Positions 1 through 13,349 of a DNA stretch of 64,000 nt are shown here, piece after piece. Location: the NCBI GenBank assembly GCA_021904315.1, contig CM038917.1, positions 12,136,041-12,200,040 on the forward strand, read 5' to 3'. The first letter of the stretch is position 1, and every line of letters starts with the position of its first letter. The stretch comes from Sphagnum magellanicum. Taxonomy: Eukaryota > Streptophyta > Sphagnopsida > Sphagnales > Sphagnaceae. The notes under the pieces were generated by a model, which did not search any database, was not told where the DNA came from, and worked only from the letters and a program-made list of their open reading frames with translations. The translations under genes were made by a program, and so were the position numbers.

Positions 1-213
1 AATCGGAGAAAGACGGACGCACTCTGTTGTTGTTATTGTTGTCATTCTTGTGGCTGGAGAAAGTGAAAGGGAGGAGGCGGCAGGGAGGCGAGGGGAGGGG
101 AGGAGAGAGGAGGATTGAAGGGAAGGGGAGAGAAAGTGGCGGAAGAAGAGAGAGCGAGAGAGAGACGGGGAGAGACAGACAGAGAGATGCAGGGGAGAGG
201 GGGAGGAGCATTG

Positions 214-1392
214 ATGGCTGCTCGGGGGAAGCTACCTTCCTACATGATACTCCTGGTGTGTGCGTTTGCGGTGATTGCTCTCGTAGGCTTCCAGACGCTC
301 AAGGAATGCAGGACCGTGACTGCGCTCTTTCTCGCCAAAGAGAACGAAATCGAGCGACTGAACAACCAGCACGAGGTTGGTCTTTCTTTCAATCAAGTTT
401 TCCTATCTCTCTGTCTCTTTCTCGCAGACTTGCTGCAATAGCTCCTTGGAGAAAGAGAGCTCAGGCCGCAAGATTCCCTTGAATCTGAAAGTCTGGCCAC
501 GAGCAAAAACTCTGAGCGTCAGCTGGTTACATTTTTCTGTAGTTTGAAGCAAAAGAGGATCAAAGCTCCAGAAGCAGCTTTGCTACTTGTGCAGCATACT
601 AATCTGCTTCTGCTGAAAGGCAATGACATTGCTCTTGATGGCATTGTGCCGCTGTTCTCCTCACTGGATGTTTTGTTCTGTCAATTTATGATAGTCTTTC
701 ATCATCTCCAAGAGCTTGACAAGTGTGTGAATTCTTCTCAGAAGGATGCTGCGGATTTGAAGAAGATGTCTTCAATACTAAAGGAGAATGATAAGATTCA
801 ACGGGAGCTAGAGTCTAAATTGGAGGAGGCAGAAGCCTCATTAGAACACAGCAGAAAACAGCTTGGCGTCTGTCAACAGGGAAGGCAGAAATGCGTTGAC
901 CGTGAATCTCAATTAGATGCAAAGGAGGATGAGATGTTGTCACTGCAACAAAAGCTACAAGAGAAGGACTCTGAGCTTTCTGCCATGAAGATGCAACTTG
1001 TTGCAACACAACAGCAGGACATGAATAACAAGGAGGACACAGCTGCTGCCATGAAGAACAATTCGGAGCTCCAACAAACCGAGAAAGCAACTGACAACCC
1101 TGATGAGGAAAGAAGGTCTGATGATGATTTGATCAAAGAAACAACAGACAGCAAACATGAGGAGGAGGAATCCATGATGACTGCTGAAGCTGCTCATGAG
1201 AAAGATGGAGCAGACAAAGGTACAGAAGATTCATCCTCAGAGGCAGTCACTGTATCTGAAACAGAAGAAGAACACAAGTCCGAATCCCTGCAGCAACTAG
1301 AAGACCCATCAGTAGATAATGAAGAGACAGTTGATGACAGGAGGGAAATCCAAGAGGAGGATAACAATAGCCAACAGGAAGCATCAGATTGA
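214..1392 (+). CDS. Unrecognised single-pass membrane protein with long acidic coiled coil (3 exons)
   Basis: I do not recognise this gene. Proposed exons are 214-375, 428-490 and 715-1392, about 300 aa. The start at 214 is chosen because it is followed at once by a basic pair and a hydrophobic segment (residues about 7-29), which would act as a signal anchor with a short cytosolic tail; in-frame ATGs at 115 and 187 lie in a purine-rich leader. Intron 1 has GT at 376 and a pyrimidine-rich acceptor ending 427. Intron 2 (491-714) has a weak donor and its edges were chosen to keep frame. The rest is heptad-like coiled coil rich in Glu, Lys and Gln, then a very acidic tail ending QQEASD. The layout (N-terminal anchor, coiled coil, acidic tail) resembles animal GOLM1/CASC4 Golgi proteins, but that is architecture only, not shown homology. 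Exon 3 is the surest part. Confidence 0.5.
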
Positions 1393-2477
1393 AGCAGAAG
1401 ACAGTGCCAAGCATGATACTATCAGATTCGAATGACAGTGAAACAAAACCTACAGAAACAAATGGGATTGAAGAGAAGATGGAGGAGGCAGATGCCAGGG
1501 AGAGAGGTCCAGATGCTGATATGGAGTCTGAGACTCAAGGTAAGCTGAATGCTGGTGGTGATGATCATGGCTATTTGGATGTTGCAATTCTCCCAGACCA
1601 AAAGACAAGATGAATGCCAAGAATGATAGTAAAGATTACTGGAATTCAGATCACTGGAAACCGCAGCAGCACAAGAGTAGATCATGCAGCTCACAATTCC
1701 TTCATCTCGGAGCGACAGCAAAATGGGGATAATACTCATGGCAAATTACTCAACTGTTGCCATTCTCTGACTTTCTTATATTGATCAGGTGATGATGATG
1801 GGTTCATATGTTTCTTAGTTCGTGAGTTGTTCCTCTTTGAAACTTTGCTAATTATTATGTCAGAGGTTTTTCTTCAACAAGAAATAGCATATGGGTGACT
1901 GATTGATTGGATGGATGACTAATATTTGAGCCAAAGAAATAATGGAAGTGCTCACCACAAGAGTTGCTTTTGTGTTCAAGAGTTGTTCAACAAAGGGTAA
2001 GCCCTTTTCTGGAATCACTACAATGGAAGATGAGTCAATCGCAGTTCTCTTACTTCTCTGTTGTGTCTGTTCTCACATGCTCTTCTTTTCTCTCTTATGT
2101 CCAGAGTTACTTGAGCTTCAAGCAGGGGCTTTTTTTCTTCAATTTTGAGATGTAGCCAGCCACAGTGGCAATCATCCACCAAAGGAATTAGTCAAATTTG
2201 GTTACAGGTCAGAGTAGGAAAGTAGAAAGATTTAGGAATCCTGCTGTATTTTGGTGGTCTCCTCGAACTTATTGTCTAAATATGACAGTTTTAGAGCAAA
2301 AAAAAAAATCCTCAAAAACTGGGTTACTTTGGCACTTGTTTTTTCACAAAAAATCCGTTGTATGAGTCTTACTGGATTTCATTTGTGTTGCCAAGCGGCG
2401 AAAATTTCACCCAAAAATAAGGAAATGCTGGCTACAAGATTTATTTGCTTATGGATTGAATATTTGACAGTAGAAGA

Positions 2478-2480
<3 letters not shown>
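1393..2480 (+). other. Probable 3' region of the first gene
   Basis: Coding-like acidic sequence continues past the stop in another frame (1389-1613), then a short hydrophilic stretch in a third frame (about 1604-1725). Beyond about 1750 the sequence is T-rich and looks like 3' UTR. No further gene is seen. Confidence 0.3.

Positions 2481-2481
<1 letters not shown>

Positions 2482-2514
<33 letters not shown>
2482..2514. repeat. (CA)n microsatellite
   Basis: An uninterrupted CA dinucleotide run ends a few bases before the MITE that begins at 2521. Similar CA runs lie at about 41,661-41,692 and 57,625-57,657. Confidence 0.95.
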
Positions 2515-2518
<4 letters not shown>

Positions 2519-2520
2519 GA

Positions 2521-2911
2521 AGAGCATCTCCAACAATGTTCAGTATGTGACCCTGCACTGGAAATCTGGGATAAGGTTCCTCAGTCTAATCCAGTGAATC
2601 CACTGGAAGGCTCCTGGGACCCTGAAAAAATTGCACAGCTTTTTCAGAGCCATGGAGGAGGGGCCTTCGAAGAATCTAATAAACGCACTCAAATCATACG
2701 TATTCGAGTGCTCCCTGTTTCTGATTGGGTAGATGGTTTGATTGCTCCAAGTGGTTTGCTATTAGTAGTCTCCCACCTACTTGTAGTCCCAGTTTCAGTT
2801 TTATGGGTGGTGGGGTTGGGAAAAAAAAAGAGTTAGTAACTAAAACTTGGATGTGAGAAATAATTTGGCAAGGTCACATACCGAGCAAGAGCGCGTCGGT
2901 GGAGATGCTCT
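2521..2911. mobile_element. MITE, copy A, AGAGCATCTCC terminal inverted repeats
   Basis: The left end AGAGCATCTCC (2521-2531) is the exact reverse complement of the right end GGAGATGCTCT (2901-2911). The interior is non-coding and matches a second copy at 20,309-20,587 over several blocks, such as the stretch around 2715-2760 containing TCTGATTGGGTAGATGG and the stretch near 2790-2815 containing CAGTTTTATGGGTGG. GAGCATCTCC-type ends are common in plant MITEs. I could not see a clean target-site duplication, so the superfamily is not assigned. Confidence 0.75.
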
Positions 2912-5900
2912 GACAGCACATGCATCTCCACCGGTAGCAGTATAAGTGCATGTACATAGTACTTTGGATGAAACACAGCCATTAAACATACACATATCTC
3001 TCCCCCCAAGCATCTCCATCCATATTCCCTACTTCTGCCTTTACTAGTGTCTACCACATCCAACCTAAAGTGTTAATTATTTAACCATCCCCACCCCCCC
3101 CCCCCCCCATGAACATGAAAATTGGGACATGATTGTAAAGTGGGAGACTATGTAGAATGCCATCAACTGGGGTAACTCAATTCCACCATATTAAAAGGTA
3201 ATAAGTACTTCATCCAAAGCTCCTTGTACAGGCCATGATATTGCCATGCTATGGATATGGGGCCCCCTAAGTTATTAGACATTAGCCATTCAATGGAGTT
3301 TCAATGACATCAAACACCAATCAATGTAGTTCATGAAAGCTAAAAATCAGTGTTTTCTGAGGCTTCTGAATCCTGATCATCAATCTAACATTTTGAGGAT
3401 TAATGCTAGACTAATGTTTGAGGAATGTTACTAGCACCCAAATTCCTTTTAATATTGATATTGATAACCTAATTAGCACCAAATTATTTTTGAAAAAATA
3501 AAATAAAAAATCAGTAACAGACCAACTCTGGTATCTACCTACCGAAGTAGCCACCATGGGCCTTGGCTATGTACATAATAACCCTCTTGTATTCCCACAC
3601 TTACTTACTTACCTACTATGATCAACCACTTACATAAGTAGTTACCAGTGTTGGTCTCGTAGTAGGGTCAGAGACGGATATCAATACTGGTATCAAATAC
3701 CAAACTAGTCTAATATGAATTAACTCTGGTACCAGTTTAATACCAGTACCAACTAGTAGGGACTTGAGATCTAATATCAATCTATATACCATGCATATAC
3801 CAACCCTAAATTAGTTTCAAACCTAATACCAGTGTGGCCTGGAAACAATTCCGCTCATTTCTAGGGTTCATAGTGTGAATTGTGATCACCTATCTTTGTC
3901 TAAGCAACTAAACCGTATCTAGTCTTTTCATCATTCACTTGAGTGGGATTCAATCCGTGGAAAAAAAGTGTATTTTTGCTTTTGCACATGCAAGGGAAAA
4001 ATGCCCTAGTGTGAGGATTTTTTTGCTTGTGCATCATTTCTTCTAGTTTTCACTACATAGAGGATGAAATGTAGGGTAGAATTCCAAAGTTAATTCTAAA
4101 TTTTTTTGAATTTTGGTGTCCCCAAAGTGGTCCCACCAAGTTCTCATGGTGTTCCTTAACTACCAAATGGGCTCCCAAAATGTTCTTCAACATGTTCCCA
4201 AAAAAAAAACAATAAAAAACATTTAGCCAACAATGGTCTTCACATTTCCAAGCACATAGGCCTTGTCGGGTTTCCATACAACATAGGGGACAACATAAGG
4301 AAGATCATAACATATTTGTTTTTAAAAGATCATTTTATTGTTGCCATTGGAGATGCCCTCATAAATTAAATTTTAGGGCCAAGGCCTAGAACCTAAAACC
4401 ATAAAGCTCAAACATAAGACCTTTGAACCTAAAAACCTTAAACCCTATCTAAACTTAGGGCATTAGCTTCTACCTACCCTATGATTTGGACCTTTTAAAA
4501 TAACCTTTAATGCCCATTGGGTCCAATTCTTGGTTGGGTTTGGGTCTATGCAAACCTATTAGGTTTGAATTTAAAGATGGGGTCTAGTTCTTGATAGTTT
4601 TGGGTCCATGTAGACCATAACAATATAGACCCATCAATTTTGGTTCTTAGGGCCAAATCCAAATCCAAACTCAACCAAAAACCCAAAACCAACCAACACC
4701 ATTAGTTACCTAGGTCATGTGAAGTTGGAATGTGTAGAAAATAATTTATGAAATGGAACCCTGGTTATTCCTAGTAGGATTGATTCAAACTGTTTATACC
4801 AATGTTGCTTAGTTATTGAGTTTTGGCACATTTATTAATCAAGTTCTCAATATGGTTATTAATAACCTACTAATCAACATTTTTTTGATAACCAGTTAAT
4901 ACCCTAATTGGCTAATATTAAAGTTTCAAAAGCTAATAATCTGCCCAAATGACTTAGATATCATATAGGTAGGTTATCAATCCTAAAACACTTAACATTT
5001 TGGCCTCTACATGTTGCCCACATCCAATTTTAATTATTCACACATGCTCACCAATGTTTTTATCTTGGGTGAATTTTTGCACCCTAGAATAACAAAAAAT
5101 CAATTCCAATGTCATTCACTCAAAGGATCCCTTGCGGAAAAAAGGTGCCAAAGTTTCTAGATTTCAATGATTTTTCCTTTTTGAAATTGTCATATTTAAG
5201 CAACAATTTTCATTAAGTCACAAAAATATAACAGGATTCTTAAAATTTCCTACTTTCTTTTCTGACCTATAGCCAAAGTTAGCTAATTCCTTTGTAGTTG
5301 ATAGCCAATGTGGGTTCATCATAATATTGAAAAAAGAGCCCTAATCCTCCCCACAAACATCAAATGGAGTGTTTGTCATATGTAGTTGTGTGCATCTATC
5401 ATCCAAATTTTACATACACCTCTATCGATGTTTTAAAATAAGTTTCACGTTGTATGTACAATTTTGACATGTAGTTAACAAATGTTAGTTAACATAAGGC
5501 TAAAAGGTAAATGTAAAACCATTTATTGTAGTGGTACACAATTTATGTATAGGCAACATTGGTTGTCATATATTTCATGTGCACTTTTGATTCACAAAAT
5601 GTTTTTGGGAAGGCGCAAATGGCTTTAGGTTTAGGTCATTAGTGGTATAGATGTATTAATCATGGGTAGCCATTTACTTGATGGGGGTGAAGGTTCTTGA
5701 GTATCATCATGACTTATTGGACTTTAGATGATTATTTTATTAAACATAGAATTATTTTACAATGCAAAAATTCAACGTGTAAATGTCAAAAACACATTCA
5801 TTTTTTTATTACATGAAGGCTTTAGCTTTTAAGGGTAAACCAAAAACAAAACAAAACATAATATGTTAGACAAAACTTGCAATCACCACATTCCTAAACA

Positions 5901-8724
5901 TGTAGATGGTTCCTAAAGTTTACGACATAAGGAAAAGCATGTATATCATAACATATATTGACAAAATCTTGCCAAACTTAATTAAAGAACAAACACCTAT
6001 CCAAGAAGGGAAAGGAAAGTTTTTAAAAAAACAGAAAGGTAGAGAGAAACTAGAAGAACAACATCTTATCAATACATAACACCCAAAAGCACAAGTGCAT
6101 CAATAGAAGTTGAAAAGTAATAATAACTTGCGAAAGGGGGGTTCAAAATAATAACCTAGGACTTAAAATTTTCGTTGGTCACGTAAAGCATATCCAACAA
6201 GGAGTAGGGTGAGAAAATTGAAAAAGCATCCAACCTAAAAGAAGTCTCCCTAGCAACAACAATTCACCTCAATATGGTAATGGCTTGAACTTTTTGCAGA
6301 GTCATTGATACCTTTTGCTTATAAAATAAGTGCAAAATAGATTTAAAATGATTAATAGAGCCATTGGCCAACCATACCATGATAGCACATTGATGAAATA
6401 ATTTTCAACTTACTAGCATAAGCACTCAAATATTTTTATTGCAAAAAACAAAATCCATAAAAATAAGAGAAATAAACAAATGTTAATTTTTTCCCAAACC
6501 AAAACAAACATGATTAACATGGGTGATAACATTCGTGGATGTCTTTCACGAAATAGCATGCCATGCGCTTTCATCATGAACTACAACAATTATTTGCCAA
6601 TACTTCCTCTTAAGTTATTGTAGATGACTATAAAATATGTTCACAAATTAATGCAAACACAATCCACTGAGGAAACATAATAATAAAAAGGAGCTGCCAA
6701 GTGGTTCAAGGGGTATATTAACATGTTTTTTGGGCAAATCTTCATCACTTGGCAACAAATGAAAAATCCAATGTGACCCATACAAAAATGTGACAAAGTT
6801 GCCAAACAATTTTTTTCTGAAATCACCACACCATACCTTGGTAAGTTTGACACCAATTATAATACTTTTAGAAATGTTGAAATTTTCAATTTTCGATTTT
6901 TTCAAAGAATAAAATTTTGTAAAAAAAACTATTGAATCTTCAAGAATGTTTTGTTTGTCAAAATAAAATTTTCATATTAGTCAATTATTGAACATACTTG
7001 TGTGGAAGTTGCCAATGTAGTAGTATATTTAGAGAATAAGTTCCAATAGGTTGCCAAAATATAACATGGTTTTTTAAATTACTTTCTTTTTTGACATGTA
7101 ACCAAATTTGGGTAATTCGTCTTTTGGATCATGTGTCAAAGCATAGTTGGGGTACCCAAAAGGATTGTTTCATTTTATATTCACTAGACCCCCTCATTTA
7201 AACATGTTGAAATTTAATGATGCATTCATAATGAAAGTTTGATTTTATTCATAGATAAATAAAAATACATTACAAAGGTATTATTCTATGCATAGAATGT
7301 TAAATTTGAACAAGTTTAATTATTCCTACCAAGTCCTTGAAAAATATTTAAGATTTTGTTTCATGAAAACAAAAAGTTTAAAAACTCATAAGGAGTGTCT
7401 AAACAAATTATTTTGGCCCAAGATTTTTACCACAAACACCTTACATGTTAATGTGTATAAAATGTATGAATGTGATAAGAACCAAATGCCCTATTGTAAT
7501 GTAAAAAGTTTCAAAATGTCAAATTTTTAGAATTTTTGGGCCATTAATAGAACATGGCCCATATTGGATAAAATTTACTATTTTCACTTTCATAAGTGAA
7601 AACAATAGATATTTTTAGAGGCATATACAAAATTTGGAACAAAATTAATTCATTTGATAGTAAAAAAAAACATGAAATATAAGACATGCCATGGGAAAAG
7701 TGAAGAAAAAAGTGAATTTGGGAGTCTTTGGAGTGAGTCTTTAGGGTTCAAATGTAGTACCCCAATCATGCTTTGACCTTCATATTTTTCTAAAAAAAAC
7801 CTTGGGTTATGTAAAACATGATGCATTTTTTTGGCATTCATGGACTTCTTTATGGCATTTTTGTAATTGATGAACATTTCCATGTCAAGTAATGGACCAA
7901 AAACATCAATGTCGTCCAATTTTAGGGTTTTTGAAAAATCTCCAATTGTGGTTGTTAACCTTTAAATTTGATTGGGGACACAATGTGATTGATATTAATT
8001 AGTTCATGGTAATCTCACATGTTTTATTTTATTTTGAAGGAACCATATTGATTAGTTAGTTGCCAATATATTTGGAACATTGGGTACTCCCCAATAGAAG
8101 CACCTCTTTAGATCCCCAATTGCAAAATATAAATAATTTTGTTCCCTATGGCCCACCTTTTCAATTTGTATACATGAAAGATGAACTTTGGGCAAACCAT
8201 CCAAGATAAAATTAAAATGTTATTGGGAACATATTGGGGAATAATTGGGAACTTGGGGAACCACATGACAACACATTGGAAACAAGGGGGAACTAGTGTT
8301 GGGGAGTTCTTTCATTTTTTTATGATAATTATTTATTTTAGTTATTTTCAACATTTGAAAAAATCAACCTAATATATATATATATATATATGATAATTGA
8401 TCAAAATATCATTTTTAAAAAATACTTAATCAAGCTAGTTCTCAAATAGGGCAATTTTCACAATTGCAATAATAGTCGATTTTCATATTCGATTTTCACA
8501 ATTCAAATCTCAATTTTAAATTCATTTAAAAAAATTCTTAGTAAAAAAAAATTGAAAAGTAAAAACAAACATGTGTAAAGAATGATGAAAATGCTACACA
8601 TTTTTTGTGTATAATAAACTATATTTCCAAAATCCCATCCTCTTAAAATGTTTTTTAAAGTTTTTCTAACTTAGCTTCAATTAGTTCCACTAAAGTAAAA
8701 AAGGGTGTACAACAAATTCTAAGG
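2912..8724. other. AT-rich intergenic DNA with decayed short elements
   Basis: No gene is supported. The stretch 4060-4370 looks like another MITE-type sequence, since its right edge carries GGAGATGCCCTC, close to the ends of the 2.5-kb element. A run rich in GGTACCAGT-like words lies at about 3640-3840. A poly-C run is at about 3099-3108 and a (TA)n run at 8371-8391. The open frames here are short and of low complexity. Confidence 0.5.
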
Positions 8725-10700
8725 TCATTGAGTCACATTTTTTTCACAATAAATAATTTATTTACATTATCTAATTATAAACATCTTTTAAAATTAGTAA
8801 ATATTCCCACCAAAGAAAAAATCCTTTCAATTTCAATTTTTGAACTAATAATGCATATAATCTAATATGCAAGGAATCACATAGATTCATGCTTCTACCA
8901 TAATTGAAAAGGACATCTAATATTTTTCACATCCACCTAAAACTTTCTAAAAAATCAAAAGTTGCCTACTAACAAGCTTCTTTGCAAGTCCATTTGTGCT
9001 TGTTGTCTTTTAAAAAATATCCAAACTACAATTTTCATTAACACCTTATTCAACAATGACATTTTCAAACAAGGGGTGCAAGTTATGATGGCATTTTAAC
9101 AACATGGGATACAAAGGTTTTCTATCATATTCTTCAATAATGGCCTTCCCTTACTTAAGGCCAATAAATGAGGACATTAAACATAGGTTCTTGAACCTAG
9201 AATCTAACATCAAAAACAAGATGTCATAAGCTTTTCTTTATTCATTTTTTTCAAACCTATTTTCTAATGTTAAAGGCCAAACAACCTAATTCAAGAACAA
9301 TAATGAACTTCTCTTCCATAAAATTATCAATAGAAATTAAAATTCATGGTTCTTATTTTAATTTCAAACAAATGGAAATGACAAAATTTAAAGTATCACT
9401 TAATAATTAATGACCTTTGGATTGGTTAAGAACACAAGTAGACACAATAGGGGAGAAGACACCAACAATGATTTGAAATATGTGCCATGTCAAAGGAGGA
9501 AACATTTGTGTGATCATCCTAACAACAATGTGATTTATAATAAAAATTAATTATTTTCATAATTCCTCTTAAAAAGGGATAATTTTGTTGGCAAATTTGC
9601 AAAAGAGAAAATAATTTGTTAGAACTAACTACTAATTGAAACTAATTACAAAAATTACAACATATATATTTTTCATTTTAACAATACATTATATTAAAAA
9701 GTTATTTTGTCTTCACTAGAATGTTCAACTTCCTTTGGGCAAACCAAATTCAACACATGTCTTCTTCCACTTTGTTCTCATTTCCCAAATATTTAGGGCC
9801 ATGTTTTACACTTTTGCATATTTCTTTGCATAGTCTTAATATAAACATATGTTAAGTCTTTATAAATGTTTTCGTCAATTGTAACATATTGATATGCCTT
9901 GGAAAATGCATGCCCAAAACAAGTGCCTCAATAATTTTCCGCCAAATCTAAAATGTCACCTCTTACAATTGCTTTTCATATAACATTCATTGTGTTTAAG
10001 TTAAATCTTTCATCTTTCAAATAAACTATACTATTTTTTCTCAAGTTATTCTTTTTTACTAATTCAACCAATTTTTTGGCCAAAGACTTCCTAGAAGTAT
10101 CTATAAACTCAAAAAAAACCAAGTGTAACATCTTTTGGTGACCATTTAGTTCCCAAAAAATTAATCACAAGGTCAAATATGACATGAACATATTTTGACA
10201 TCCAAATGTCAAAACTTCTTGTTGTAAAATTGCATTTTGCCAAAGTTGGCAAAACATACAATAGTTTAATTTTTTCCACCCACTTAGGGAACATCTTTTA
10301 TGAAAATTGATTTATGGAGGAAAGACAAATCTTGGACACAAATGCAAACATAAATCTTTCATTCACATGTTTTCCACAAATTGCATGGGTAGATGATTTT
10401 TAATAATCAACAAGCACATATTTTCAAGAATGTTTTTCTATTACATATGATAATTTTGGAAGGAATTTTTGGTAGCAAAAAAATTGACAATTACACTACT
10501 AGATAGATTTGATTTTTTTTTCTTGCAAATTGCCTCTCCACTTCTCTTATCAAAGGATTGTTCACTTCCTTTTCTAACCTTTTTGTAATAATAGAATGGT
10601 CTACATTCACATTTTTTTCAATGTTGTTATTCCATTTGTTGTATTGGATAAGATTAGACGTTTGTTTACTTGAGTTCTAGGATTACAAACTAGGATTAGA
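8725..10700 (-). pseudogene. Decayed hAT-superfamily transposase
   Basis: Reading the minus strand from about 10,480 down to 8,725 gives successive blocks typical of plant hAT transposases, in shifting frames with many stops. They include HLPMQFVENM (about 10.4 kb), FDIWMSKYVHVIFDLVINFL (10.1-10.25 kb), FGHAFSKAYQYVTIDE (about 9.9 kb), a block like the usual LMLDSRFKNLCLMSSFIGLK (about 9.2 kb), and near the end IEIERIFSLVGIFTNFKRC, which fits the conserved C-terminal dimerisation region. Order and spacing match a full-length protein of roughly 600 aa, so this is an old insertion rather than a stray fragment. The N-terminal BED finger was not located. The blocks were recognised by eye against remembered family patterns; termini were not found. 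Confidence 0.8.
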
Positions 10701-11429
10701 CAATTTTAACAAAAATACTTCTCATCATTTGAGGGCATTTCAAATCAACACCTTGGCTATCATTCACATTAAAAAAAACCCAACATAAAGAATTTCTACT
10801 ATGTGATTTTTAATTGTTCTTTGAAGATGTTATTTTATTTTATTTTCATTTTTAAAAAAACTTTTTGAATTTCAACTACTTTTTGTTTGAGGATTGGGGT
10901 TTATTTCACAATCTTGCAAACATTCTTCCTCCATTGTATCATTCTCAAGCACTTCACATGCATTTTCACTTTTCATATTTTCATTTTCAAAGTAATAGGC
11001 CATTTTCAGTTTTCACAAGAAAATGCAATGCTAAGATGGAAAAGAAAAATTAAACAAATGTATGGTAGATCAAAACACTAAAACCTACCCTATAACTAAA
11101 AATCCAAGCATTTAAAAAATTATTTATAAATTATTAAAATTTATCCTCAATTTATTTGTAAACATATGTAAATAGAAGATGAATATGTTTTTGTTAATGT
11201 TGGACTTCTTTGAAAATTCCTGGAAAAAAAAAATGAAGTTTTAAAATTAAATAACAAAAAATCAGATCCTCTTGAAAATAACAAGAAATTATATATATGA
11301 TATGAAAAATAAAATTTAGAAAAACAAAAAAATGAAAATACTCACATTTTTTTTCTTTGTTTTCAATCACAAAAGAGCTCCACCACTTGCTCAAGGCAAT
11401 GGGTGAAGGTAATACCTCACTATGGCACA
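10701..11429. other. AT-rich intergenic DNA
   Basis: No gene seen. The start of this stretch may hold the N-terminal remains of the adjacent minus-strand hAT transposase, but no BED-finger cysteine and histidine pattern was recognised. Confidence 0.4.
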
Positions 11430-12160
11430 TGCAACATAATAGTAACAACACCAACAACACGATGGAATATCAACAACATGAACAACATAAAGGGGAATGG
11501 CAATGGTGGGGCCCTCACAATGAGAATTAAACAACAATGTGACAAACCACCAATGCACCAACTACAAGGCAATGGTCATGGTCATGGGGGTAATATTTCA
11601 TCATAACACATCAACACAATGGGAGTAACAACTAGCAACACAAAAAACCAAGTGAAAGAACAACAATTGCAATAGGTGAGTACCTAGTAGCGTGATGTGA
11701 TAACATTAGAACTAGCAACACAATGAACCAACATGAGCATGAACAATGCAATGGACCCACAACAACACTAACAACGCAATGAACCCACAACACCACTAAC
11801 AACACCATGGAACACCAATAACACCAGTAATGCCATAGACCACTAGCACCATTAACAATGCGACAGACTAGCAACACCACTAGTAGCACCATAAACCAAT
11901 AGTAGTAGTAACACTGCCAACATTAACATTAACAATGTGACGAAAGACCAATAATGTGATGAACACCAATAACACCAACATCTTCAACAACATGACGAAA
12001 CACCTATAGCACCAACAACACCATCAACATGATGGAACACCAACAATGCAACAAAGCACCAACAATGTTAATAACGTGACAAAACATCAGAAATGCAACA
12101 AAACACTAATAATGTGATGGAACAATGCACATAAATAGTGCAAAAAACAACACAAAGGAG
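11430..12160. repeat. Cryptically simple AAC/ACC-rich array
   Basis: Over 700 bp are made of loosely repeated words such as CACCAACAACACC, AACAATGTGATG and ACTAGCAACACC, with CG-containing variants of ACATGATGG. The strand is strongly C/A biased, so the minus strand yields a low-complexity Leu/Val/Cys frame at 11,632-11,892 that I do not regard as a gene. No fixed period holds across the whole array. Confidence 0.8.
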
Positions 12161-13349
12161 TAAGAAGCAAAAATCTTAATCAATATTACAAAACGTTAAA
12201 CCCAAAGAGGTTTTTATATGTTTGGACACCGCTTTACTAAGCTTCTCGACTCCCCTCAATAAATTAATTAACCTAAAGTAATCTAAATTAAAACTTTGAA
12301 ACTAATTTAAACCAACCTAATTTAACCTCAATTAATGTAAACTTGTTTAATTACTTGCCTGAGAATTGGATTTTGGAACTAACTTGGTTTTCAAAAAAAA
12401 AAATGTAACTGGTTTTCAACAACTTGGTTCTCACATGGGTGAAAACAATCAATGTTGTTTTCAAACCAATTATCACTTAATATGATACCAATCGAATCTC
12501 ATTATGAGAACCAGTTTGAAATCTGATTTGAGAATCACGGGTCCTAATGAAAGTTACCCAACATTGGAAAAAACCTATCTACACTACCCCTCCCCCCCCA
12601 AAGAAAAAATGGACTTTGCATGAGTGTATACCAAACCTTTTCATTGGTTGCATGAAACTTTTATTTCCAAAATTGTTTGTCACCATTTATTACCTGGGTT
12701 AATGGTGAAAGTACAAACCCTGGGACATATCCTTTTAATTTGATATAATCATTTGAGCCTAGTTCTTCATATTCATAAAAAAATTATTTTTTTCCAAAAC
12801 ATCCACATTCTCCATCTAACACTAATTCCCTAGTACTTACCCCACACAAGATTATTTGACTTAACACTCATTAATAATCATTTTTTCCCAACATATTTTA
12901 TAATTTTTTTGGACATAAATTGGGAAAATTTTGGAAAATTTTGTTTTCCTAATGTAAATTCAAGTAAGTTGTCTTTCTATTTTTTGGATTTTTTTTCCCA
13001 ATTTTTTGATATTGCAAAATTGGGGGGGAAAAAACCATATTCATCAATGCATTGTCCATTAAAAACTTCTTATGATTCAATTATGATGAATTGCGGCTAA
13101 GTTGCTAAGGTTCTATTTTGGTGACCTATTGTATAAACCCTATTTATACCTCACACCACTTAAGTAACCAACATGTTTAATGATAACTAGGTGGAATGTA
13201 AATGTTAAAATAATGTTAATTTATGTGCATCCAAAGTTGGTGTTAGGCATAACAAAGAAAATGACATGGAATTTGATGTGTGGAAATGATAAGGTAACAA
13301 AAAAAATGTTTACAATGTAATGAAAATTCACAAAAATAAAAATGGTAAA
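12161..13349. other. Intergenic DNA
   Basis: No gene seen. The stretch 12,370-12,540 repeats the words GAGAACCA and GGTTTTCA, also frequent at 33.8-34.1 kb. The segment 12,900-13,030, rich in TTGGGAAAATTTTGG, resembles 43,230-43,340 and may be a dispersed repeat. Confidence 0.4.

Noticed and set aside
11632-11892. Minus-strand 86-aa hydrophobic frame
   Set aside because: It lies inside the AAC/ACC simple array and its Leu/Val/Cys bias is a direct result of that composition.
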